NCBI GenBank assembly: GCA_045124055.1
Contig: JBGVKZ010000023.1
Location: 1 to 48,184, forward strand
Direction: 5' to 3'
DNA length: 48,184 nt
Source of the DNA: CALZKI01 sp045124055
GTDB lineage: Bacteria; Bacillota; Clostridia; Lachnospirales; Lachnospiraceae
In this document: positions 7,639 to 14,385 of the stretch, piece by piece
Position numbering within the stretch: position 1 is the stretch's first letter
How the letters are laid out: the number at the start of each line of letters is the position of its first letter
Translations under genes and position numbers: made by a program
Notes under the pieces: generated by a model
Seen by the model: the letters and a program-made list of their open reading frames with translations, nothing else
Database searches by the model: none
What the model was told of the DNA's origin: nothing

Positions 7639-8373
7639 TCAGTTGTTATTACAATAATAATCAATAGCTTTTGACATAAATTCCGCAGTTCCTTTACCAT
7701 TTTGGTCTATATTTTTTGTAAAACGTTCATCATTAATATACATTAACCCAAGACAAGAAAGAATCTCTTTTGTACAGTTATAAAAGTTAAGAGTAATATA
7801 TGTTTGCCAGCGTTGTACCAGTTCTTTTGCTTCTGGACTACTTGGATTTAGGTGTCGATTTTGACCAAACAATTTCAAAATTTCAGCACCTTCGCCTTTT
7901 AATATATTCCATTGGGCATCATCATATCCAGCTGTTTTTCGTTCGCTTTCTTTATATGCGTCTGTTTCATTCCAGCGTTCTTTTACTTCTGTGGCGTATT
8001 TTTCTTTCAATTCATTAATTTCGGACATATCGAAGGCATGAAAATCGACATGATGTTCTTTTTGTAGGGTAGCTTCTAATGTGGCTATCAGTGTGTCCAG
8101 TCTTTTTTTCTTTTGTATTAGAAGTTCCCTATGTTTAATAAGGGTATCCTGTCTATCATAGCCTTCAGATGACATAATTTCTTTAATTTCACTAAGAGGA
8201 AAGTCTAATTCTTTAAAAAATAAAATTTGTTGTAAAGTTTCTAAGGCTTCTTCATTATAAATACGGTATCCGGTCTCAGTTATTTCGCTGGGGTGCAGAA
8301 GACCTATTTGGTCATAGTAATGTAAGGTGCGAACTGTGACCCCTGATAGCTTTGCTACTTCATTAATTTTCAT
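7639..8373 (-). CDS. MerR-family regulator with TipAS drug-binding domain
   Basis: A 244-residue activator. The N-terminal MerR winged helix (about 1-70) begins INEVAKLSGVTVRTLHYYD. A coiled-coil dimerisation helix follows (about 76-118), then a TipAS-type ligand domain (about 125-240; the LMYINDERFTKNID stretch is typical). Family knowledge: TipA, Mta and SkgA relatives bind antimicrobials such as thiopeptides and activate genes at over-spaced promoters. It is the last gene of a three-gene operon with a stand-alone TipAS protein and an AAA+ ATPase. It starts 18 bases after the ATPase stop and probably activates the operon from the 19-base-spaced promoter at 9787-9817. Confidence 0.9.
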   Translation of the reverse strand: MKINEVAKLSGVTVRTLHYYDQIGLLHPSEITETGYRIYNEEALETLQQILFFKELDFPLSEIKEIMSSEGYDRQDTLIKHRELLIQKKKRLDTLIATLEATLQKEHHVDFHAFDMSEINELKEKYATEVKERWNETDAYKESERKTAGYDDAQWNILKGEGAEILKLFGQNRHLNPSSPEAKELVQRWQTYITLNFYNCTKEILSCLGLMYINDERFTKNIDQNGKGTAEFMSKAIDYYCNNN

Positions 8374-8390
8374 ATCAATTTCCTCCCGGA

Positions 8391-9263
8391 CTAGGTTATT
8401 TGTAGATTGGCTTTCTTAGCATCTTTAACCCTCTTAATTGCAAGCTCGAAATCTTGTAAAACAACTTTACATCCAATGCCTTCTCTGTTTAATGCATAAG
8501 TAGCTGCATTAATAATAACATTTAAGATTTCCGCACCGGAAAAGCCTTCTGAGTGACATACAATGTGATAAAGTTCTTCATCAGTAATGTTTTTCGGATA
8601 CTCTGCAGGAATCATTTTTTGATAAAGCTGCATTCTACCTTGTTTGGTGGGTAATGGCATTTCAATATGTCCGATGATACGACGTACAAAAGCACTATCG
8701 TAGTTAGACATAAAGTTGGTTGCAAAAAGTGTTACTCCTTTAAAGGAATCCAGTTCAAGCAACATAACAGAGCGACTGACATTCACGGCATGGTCGGTGC
8801 TTTGATTCACATTTGACAGTCTTTTTCCTAAAATGGAATCTGCTTCATCAAAAAATAATACCGCATCATTTTCTTTTGCAAATTGAAAAGCTTCCTTAAT
8901 ATTTTTGGGTGTTTCTCCCACAAATTTGGATTCAATCTCTGCATAATTTACACGAATCATTTGTTTCCCTAAAGCATTTGCGATTGCTTCGGCAGTAACA
9001 GATTTACCGGTTCCCGGAGGTCCATATAAGTTAATTGCTGTCCGCCCACCACTTAAATCTACCTTACCTAAACCAAAATTTTCATATAACACGTGGTGCA
9101 GTTTTACTTTCTGCAATAAGCTATCTATCTCTTGTCTGGTTACTTACGGAAGTACTAAGTCTTCCAATGTTTTTTGAGGCGTTTCTAATACAAATGGTGT
9201 ATCGGTCTTCTCCTTTTGCAATAATGGTGATAGAAATCTTTCATTTACATTTTTATTATTCAT
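8391..9263 (-). pseudogene. AAA+ ATPase with an in-frame stop (interrupted gene)
   Basis: The full frame runs from ATG at 9263-9261 (good GGAG upstream) through 291 codons to 8391, but codon 40 is TAA (9144-9146). Beyond it the AAA+ core is intact: Walker A GPPGTGKS, Walker B VLFFDEADSIL, sensor-1 LFATNF, and the RRI arginine region. It resembles single-domain CDC48/Vps4/FtsH-type remodelling ATPases. The roughly 50-residue N-terminal segment may be a substrate or partner binding arm. One base (GAA to TAA) would explain the stop. Alternatives are a separate protein from TTG 9116, which has no good ribosome site, or a sequencing error. Sits between a TipAS protein and a MerR-TipAS regulator. 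Confidence 0.8.
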
Positions 9264-9267
9264 TTCG

Positions 9268-9705
9268 TTACTCCTTCAGTTGTAGTACCTGTGATTCCAG
9301 CCATTTTGTAGCTAGTATGTCCGCATAATATGCAATAGAATCTCCAAAAAAATCTGGAAGCTGGGGGTCGATTTTTTCATAGTAATTACGAAATTCTGAT
9401 TCGTTTTTATACATATTTCCTAGGTTTTCAATTATCTCAATTGACGGTTCATAAAAATAATAAAGTTGCTCATGCCATATTCTGACACGCTCCTGAACCT
9501 CTTTAGAATCTATGGAAGCACCTTCATGCATTAATTGTGCAATTACTTTATAGTTTTCATCCATTGCTTGTAACACCAAATCTCTTTGGTCATTTGTATA
9601 ACTTTTCCATAATTCTATTGAACTTTCTGCTCGTTCACCCCATCGTTTGATGGCTTCAGTCTCATATTGGTCCATTACCTGTTTGGTATTTGAAGTTTTA
9701 ATCAT
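9268..9705 (-). CDS. Stand-alone TipAS-domain protein
   Basis: A 145-residue all-helical protein without a DNA-binding domain. The region EAIKRWGERAESS to the LGNMYKNESEFRNYYEKID segment parallels the C-terminal ligand domain of the MerR-TipAS protein encoded at the other end of the operon (which has KERWNETDAY and LGLMYINDERF at equivalent places). Family knowledge: the free TipAS domain of Streptomyces TipA sequesters thiopeptide antibiotics. This protein could do the same, or feed ligand to the neighbouring AAA+ ATPase; both are inference. First gene after the 19-base-spaced promoter. Its stop is four bases before the ATPase start. Confidence 0.75.
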   Translation of the reverse strand: MIKTSNTKQVMDQYETEAIKRWGERAESSIELWKSYTNDQRDLVLQAMDENYKVIAQLMHEGASIDSKEVQERVRIWHEQLYYFYEPSIEIIENLGNMYKNESEFRNYYEKIDPQLPDFFGDSIAYYADILATKWLESQVLQLKE

Positions 9706-9786
9706 TTCTTTCTATTCTCTTTCTGTTATTAATATTTTTTAAATCTTTATCCCTTCCTCAAAGCATTAACCCTATACACAAGATGA

Positions 9787-9817
9787 ATTGTACACTATGA
9801 CGTAACGTTAGAGTCAA
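9787..9817 (-). promoter_or_regulatory. MerR-type promoter with 19-base spacer and dyad
   Basis: Reading the minus strand: TTGACT (9817-9812), 19-base spacer, TACAAT (9792-9787). The spacer region contains CTCTAACGTTACGTCATAG (9813-9795), a dyad matching at seven of nine arm positions around its centre. Over-long 19-base spacing with a central dyad is the hallmark of MerR-activated promoters. Confidence 0.85.
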
Positions 9818-9834
9818 GAGAGAATTAAAAATTT

Positions 9835-9948
9835 GTGAAGATTAGAAAGGGGTAAGATAAAGAACGTAAAATTAAAACGACCTTCATCACGATTAAGAAG
9901 AAGGAATAAAAGTGGATTGCTCATATTGGAAAGAGTGATATAATGATA
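9835..9948 (+). repeat. Dispersed repeat copy E: decayed gene tail plus promoter
   Basis: Aligns to 271-383. The coding remnant ends TTFITIKKKE then TAA (9907-9909), and carries an in-frame TAA at 9853-9855 where copy A has an AAA codon. So only a relic of the upstream gene survives here, while the promoter part is nearly unchanged. Confidence 0.75.
9917..9944 (+). promoter_or_regulatory. Recurrent promoter, copy E
   Basis: TTGCTC (9917-9922), spacer 16, TATAAT (9939-9944), extended TGA. It drives the MocR-type regulator. Confidence 0.8.
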
Positions 9949-9995
9949 GGCAAAGATGAAAAAAGACTATTCAGCCAGTAAAGGAGAAGGAATAG

Positions 9996-11078
9996 ATGAA
10001 GTATCACATTGAGGAAAATCGAGGCAAGGCAGCCTATATACAGTTATATGAGCAACTACGTAAGGACATTGTTAGTGGTATTTATCCTTATGGAACAAAA
10101 CTTCCTTCTAAAAGAATTTTGGCGGAGGAGACGGGCGTCAGCGTGATTACGATTCAGCATTCCTATGCGATTTTGTGCGATGAAGGTTATGTAGAATCAA
10201 GACAGCGAAGTGGTTATTTTGTGATTTATAAGGAAAGTGATTTTTTATCACAGGCAGAATTAGGAGTTTCCTTTTTTCCTAAAGTAAATCAGTTACATCG
10301 AGTGAAAAATGAGTTTCCTTTTTCCGTTCTTTCTAAGACAATGAGAAAGGTGTTAGCGGATTATAGCGAAAATATTTTGGTGAAATCGCCAAATCACGGC
10401 TGTGTGGAATTAAGACAGGCAATTTCTTCTTATTTGGCAAGAAGTAATGGAATGCTTGTTAGAAAAGAACAGATTATTATTGGCTCAGGTTCGGAGTATT
10501 TGTATAGTCTAATTATACAGCTTTTGGGGAAAGAGCGTATTTTTGCCTTAGAAAATCCTTCCTACGATAAGATTCGGCGGGTATATGAGGCCAATGGAAT
10601 TACTTGTGATATGCTAAAGCTTGGATATGATGGCATAAAAACCTCAGAATTGGAACGAACGCAAGCAACCGTTTTACATATCACGCCTTTTAACAGTTTC
10701 CCCAGTGGAATCACTGCCAGTGCTTCAAAAAGACGTGAATATTTAAGTTGGGCAAAAAAGAGAAAAGGGTACATTATTGAAGATAATTATGATTCGGAGC
10801 TTACCGTTTCCAAGAAAAATGAAGATACGGTATTTTCTTTGGCGACCGATTGCCCGGTTATTTATTTAAACACCTTTTCGGAGACCATAGCACCGTCTAT
10901 TCGTGTGGGATATATGGTTTTGCCGGAAAATTTGTTAGAAGAATTTGAAAATAAGATTGGATTTTATTCCTGTACTGTTCCTGTTTTCGAGCAATATGTG
11001 TTAGCGGAACTAATCAATAATGGGGATTTTGAACGTCATATAAATCGCGTTCGTAGAGCGAGAAGAAGACAAAAATAG
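9996..11078 (+). CDS. MocR/PdxR-type regulator, C-terminally short, lacking the PLP lysine
   Basis: A 360-residue GntR-HTH (about 1-75) fused to a fold-type-I aminotransferase-like domain. Seen: PSKRILAEETGVSVITIQHSY in the HTH, IIEDNYDSEL for the pyridine-binding Asp, and NTFSETIAPSIRVGY, where the family normally has SFSKT. The Schiff-base lysine is therefore Glu296. The protein also ends after ERHINRVRRARRRQK, roughly 80-100 residues earlier than usual MocR proteins. The neighbour downstream is a pyridoxal kinase, so a PdxR-like role in vitamin B6 control is likely. It may have become a different sensor or be decaying. Driven by promoter copy E. Confidence 0.8.
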   Translation: MKYHIEENRGKAAYIQLYEQLRKDIVSGIYPYGTKLPSKRILAEETGVSVITIQHSYAILCDEGYVESRQRSGYFVIYKESDFLSQAELGVSFFPKVNQLHRVKNEFPFSVLSKTMRKVLADYSENILVKSPNHGCVELRQAISSYLARSNGMLVRKEQIIIGSGSEYLYSLIIQLLGKERIFALENPSYDKIRRVYEANGITCDMLKLGYDGIKTSELERTQATVLHITPFNSFPSGITASASKRREYLSWAKKRKGYIIEDNYDSELTVSKKNEDTVFSLATDCPVIYLNTFSETIAPSIRVGYMVLPENLLEEFENKIGFYSCTVPVFEQYVLAELINNGDFERHINRVRRARRRQK

Positions 11079-11173
11079 TAAACTGGTTATATAAAAAGTT
11101 TCTTGTTTGGATATTTAAGTGATGCCAAATTTCATTATACTTACAAAGAGATAATGTTACATAAGGAGCGATA

Positions 11174-12010
11174 ATGATGTCATATAAAAAAGTACTTACG
11201 ATTCAGGATATTTCATGTGTAGGACAGTGTTCTTTAACGGTTGCACTTCCAATTATTTCTGCTTGTGGAGTGGAAACCTGTGTGTTGCCATCAGCAGTAC
11301 TTTCTACACATACAGGTGGATTTAGCGGATATACGTTCCGTGATTTGACAGAAGATATGCCATTGATTAAAGACCATTGGTTAAAAGAAGGCATTTCTTT
11401 TGATGCTATTTATACAGGATATTTAGGCAGTACCAAACAGATTAGCTACGTGGAAGATATTTTTTCGGCTGTGGCAAAGGAAAATTGTGTAAAAGTAGTT
11501 GACCCTGCAATGGCGGATAATGGTAATCTTTATCCGGGTTTTGACGCAGAATTTGTGGAAGCAATGAAAGAACTTTGCAGTAAAGCAGATTACGTTTTAC
11601 CTAACATTACAGAAGCTTGTTTCTTAACAGATACAGAATATAAAACAGAATATGATAGAGCTTATATTGATACGCTTTTAGAAAAACTTTCTGCACTTGG
11701 TTGCAAAAACATTATTTTCACCGGTGTTTCCTATGCTCCAAATACTACGGGAGTTGTCATTTATGAAAATGGAAATTATGCTTACTATGAGCACGAAAAA
11801 CTTTCCAATAGTTGTCACGGAACCGGAGATATTTATGCCTCTGCTTTTGTGGGAGCATATGTACGAGGAAAAAGTGCGAGCCAGGCAGCTAAAATTGCGG
11901 CAGATTATACTTTGGAATGTATCAAAGCAACAGCAAAGGAAGAAAATCATTGGTACGGAGCGAAATTTGAACCGGTACTTATGAAATTGATTGAAGCAAT
12001 CCAGAAATAA
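11174..12010 (+). CDS. pdxK: Pyridoxal/pyridoxamine kinase
   Basis: A 278-residue ribokinase-superfamily enzyme that phosphorylates vitamin B6 vitamers with ATP. Seen: N-terminal TIQDISCVGQCSL, a substrate-side THTGGFSGYTF segment, VVDPAMADNG, LPNITEACFLT, and the C-terminal anion-hole motif SCHGTGDIYAS with its catalytic Asp. Length is typical. GGAG precedes the two possible ATGs (11174 or 11177). Placement after a MocR/PdxR-type gene matches known B6 salvage control. The symbol is by family; pdxY would be equally acceptable. Confidence 0.85.
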   Translation: MMSYKKVLTIQDISCVGQCSLTVALPIISACGVETCVLPSAVLSTHTGGFSGYTFRDLTEDMPLIKDHWLKEGISFDAIYTGYLGSTKQISYVEDIFSAVAKENCVKVVDPAMADNGNLYPGFDAEFVEAMKELCSKADYVLPNITEACFLTDTEYKTEYDRAYIDTLLEKLSALGCKNIIFTGVSYAPNTTGVVIYENGNYAYYEHEKLSNSCHGTGDIYASAFVGAYVRGKSASQAAKIAADYTLECIKATAKEENHWYGAKFEPVLMKLIEAIQK

Positions 12011-12047
12011 ATCATTTCCAAACAAGCTCAGATAAGAAATCTATAAG

Positions 12048-12076
12048 ACCTTCTACATTTTGTAGGAGGTTCTTTT
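12048..12076 (+). terminator. Intrinsic terminator after pyridoxal kinase
   Basis: ACCTTCTACA (12048-12057) pairs with TGTAGGAGGT (12061-12070) with one G.T pair, loop TTT, then TCTTTTT. Confidence 0.85.
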
Positions 12077-12136
12077 TAGCTACAACAAATCGTAATAATG
12101 TGTTATGATAACAAAGATGACTTTGGAGGAATTTAT

Positions 12137-12511
12137 ATGAAATACATGATGCAGATAGGCATAATTGCCACCATTAGTTTTATAGCAGAATTATTGCATT
12201 TCTTTTTACCATTGCCTATACCGGCTAGTGTATATGGCTTGGTCATTTTGTTTGTGCTTTTGTGCCTGAAAATAGTTAAATTGCCACAGATAGAAGATGT
12301 AGCAGACTGGCTTCTTTCCGTTATGCCCATTTTTTTCATTGCACCATCTGTTGGATTAATTAATTCTTTTGATAGTATCAAGGGACAAGTTCTTCCACTT
12401 GTGTTGATTTGTTTTGTATCAACGATTGTGGTAACGGCTTTGACGGGACTTGTTTCGCAGGGAATTATCCGTTTACAAAAAAAGAAAAAGGGGGAAAAAG
12501 AAAATGAATAA
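12137..12511 (+). CDS. lrgA: CidA/LrgA-family membrane protein
   Basis: A 124-residue holin-like protein with four hydrophobic segments. PIPASVYGLVILFVLL and the SVMPIFFIAPSVG stretch are typical of LrgA/CidA. Start ATG 12137 follows GGAGGA at 12125-12130; the longer frame from 12098 is not needed. Overlaps lrgB by eight bases. Family knowledge: LrgAB/CidAB were described as holin/antiholin-like, and newer work shows several act as transporters of pyruvate or other small carboxylates. Which applies here is open. Confidence 0.85.
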   Translation: MKYMMQIGIIATISFIAELLHFFLPLPIPASVYGLVILFVLLCLKIVKLPQIEDVADWLLSVMPIFFIAPSVGLINSFDSIKGQVLPLVLICFVSTIVVTALTGLVSQGIIRLQKKKKGEKENE

Positions 12512-13199
12512 TGTTCTGATTTCTACCACTTTTTTTGGAGTGACGATTAGTCTTGTGACGTATTTTTTTGGTATGTTTTTGAAAAAAAAGTTTAATTATG
12601 CCATTGTAAATCCTCTGTTAATCAGTACGATTTTAATTATTGTTTTTTTGCTTGTATTTGATGTGGATTATGAAACCTATAATCAGGGTGCACAGTATCT
12701 TTCTGTATTTTTAACTCCAGTAACCATTTGTCTGGCAGTACCTTTATATAGGCAGCTTCAGGTATTAAAGAAAAATATTGTAGCAGTAATCGTGGGAATC
12801 AGCTGTGGCGTATTTGCACATGCATTGACTATCCTTACTTTGTCAAAATTATTTGGTTTAGACAGGGTGCTTACCTTATCCATTTTGCCAAAGAGTGTTA
12901 CTACACCTATTGCGGTAGGAATTAGTAATGAATTATCTGGAATTGAAGCGGTTACAATTATGGGAGTTATGGTAGCCGGAATTATGGGTGCAGTTTTAGG
13001 CCCCATTGTTTGCAGAATCTTTCGTATCAAAGAGCCAGTAGCACAGGGACTGGGAATTGGCTCAGCTTCACATGCAGTAGGTACTTCCAAAGCACTGGAA
13101 ATGGGGGAAATCCAAGGGGCAATGAGTTCCCTTGCCATTGTAGTAACCGGTATTTTGACGGTAATTGTTGTGCCTATCGTGGCGAAATTAGTGTTATAA
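12504..13199 (+). CDS. lrgB: LrgB-family membrane protein
   Basis: A 231-residue polytopic protein, the normal partner of LrgA. Seen: ILPKSVTTPIAVGISNELSG and LGIGSASHAVGTSKALEMG, both conserved in LrgB/YohK and plant PLGG1 transporters. The start ATG 12504 lies inside the end of lrgA and follows GGGGGAAA. The pair forms a two-gene unit; no LytTR or LysR regulator is adjacent. Confidence 0.9.
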   Translation: MNNVLISTTFFGVTISLVTYFFGMFLKKKFNYAIVNPLLISTILIIVFLLVFDVDYETYNQGAQYLSVFLTPVTICLAVPLYRQLQVLKKNIVAVIVGISCGVFAHALTILTLSKLFGLDRVLTLSILPKSVTTPIAVGISNELSGIEAVTIMGVMVAGIMGAVLGPIVCRIFRIKEPVAQGLGIGSASHAVGTSKALEMGEIQGAMSSLAIVVTGILTVIVVPIVAKLVL

Positions 13200-13350
13200 G
13201 GTCACGTATGATTTATGGAATGATGTATGCCTTTTGGTGTCAAATGAGTAAAAGATAACAAATTTTTTTGTCAAAAAAAGGATTTTAGAAATTCATATGG
13301 AATATTAGTAAAGTAGGTGTTTAAAGATTTGTTCAAATATGGAGGAAATT

Positions 13351-14358
13351 ATGAATATCCGCGAAAGTTTGGAACAATGGGAAAAAGAGTATTTAAGTCC
13401 ATATGCAGCCTTGAGTATGCAGTCAAAAGGGCGTTTAAAGGAAGAAGAACCTTGTGATATCAGACCGGTTTTTCAAAGAGACAGAGACCGAATTTTGCAT
13501 TGTAAGTCTTTTCGACGATTAAAGGATAAGACACAGGTTTTTTTAACACCAGAAGGGGACCATTATCGTACAAGATTGACACATACTTTGGAAGTGTCGC
13601 AGAATGCCAGAACCATTGCCAAAGCCTTACAGTTAAATGAAGACTTGGTAGAAGCTATTGCCCTTGGGCATGATTTAGGGCATACACCTTTTGGGCATGC
13701 AGGTGAGAGAGCCTTAGACAGAGTTTGTCCCTATGGATTTAGCCATAGTGAGCAGAGTGTCAGAACGGTTGATGTTTTAGAAAAAGGCGGAGTTGGACTC
13801 AATTTAACTTATGAAGTCAGAGATGGAATCCGAAATCATCAAACTTCGGGAGAACCAGCTACTTTGGAAGGAAAAATCGTACGATTTTCCGATAAAATTG
13901 CTTACATACATCACGATATGGACGATGCCATTCGAGGTGGAATTTTAACAGAAAAAGATGTGCCGAAAGAAATTGGGGATGTAATTGGTTATACAACCGG
14001 TGAGAGACTGGACCATTTTATACACGATTTGGTAACGAATAGTTATGGAAAAAATGATATTATGATGTCAGAACCTGTTGCAAAAGCAATGAAAGATTTG
14101 CGAAGGTTTATGTTTGAAAATGTTTACACAAATCAGAGTGCCAAAAGCGAAGAAGCCAAGGCAGAAATGCTGATGGAAACATTATATGACTATTATTTGA
14201 AACATTTTGATAAATTACCACAGGAAATGAAAAATCTTGTGGATAAAAATGGAGACCCAAAAGAACGTATCGTATGTGATTATGTTGGGGCTATGACAGA
14301 TAGATTTGCGATTGCTATGTATGAGGAATTGTATATTCCAAAATCATGGCACGGCTAA
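13351..14358 (+). CDS. dgt: dGTPase-like HD-domain triphosphohydrolase
   Basis: A 335-residue member of the deoxyguanosinetriphosphate triphosphohydrolase family, which cleaves dNTPs to nucleoside and triphosphate. Seen: RTRLTHTLEVSQNAR with the first metal His, then ALGHDLGHTPFGHAGERAL with the HD pair, and RFSDKIAYIHHDMDDA with the last Asp. Start ATG 13351 has GGAGGAA at 13342-13348; the in-frame ATG 13339 overlaps that site. First gene of the conserved clostridial dgt-dnaG-rpoD order, 27 bases before dnaG. Confidence 0.9.
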   Translation: MNIRESLEQWEKEYLSPYAALSMQSKGRLKEEEPCDIRPVFQRDRDRILHCKSFRRLKDKTQVFLTPEGDHYRTRLTHTLEVSQNARTIAKALQLNEDLVEAIALGHDLGHTPFGHAGERALDRVCPYGFSHSEQSVRTVDVLEKGGVGLNLTYEVRDGIRNHQTSGEPATLEGKIVRFSDKIAYIHHDMDDAIRGGILTEKDVPKEIGDVIGYTTGERLDHFIHDLVTNSYGKNDIMMSEPVAKAMKDLRRFMFENVYTNQSAKSEEAKAEMLMETLYDYYLKHFDKLPQEMKNLVDKNGDPKERIVCDYVGAMTDRFAIAMYEELYIPKSWHG

Positions 14359-14385
14359 AATAAGACTTTAGGAAGGAGAAAGAAG

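Noticed and set aside
9035..9328. 97-codon plus-strand frame crossing the AAA+ and TipAS genes
   Set aside because: It overlaps two recognised minus-strand genes, spans their boundary and has no ribosome site.
11678..12025. 115-codon frame antisense to pyridoxal kinase
   Set aside because: Shadow frame; the plus-strand gene has clear kinase motifs and the terminator fits its direction.
12758..13138. 126-codon open frame antisense to lrgB
   Set aside because: It is a shadow of a well-recognised gene; no ribosome site and no family resemblance.
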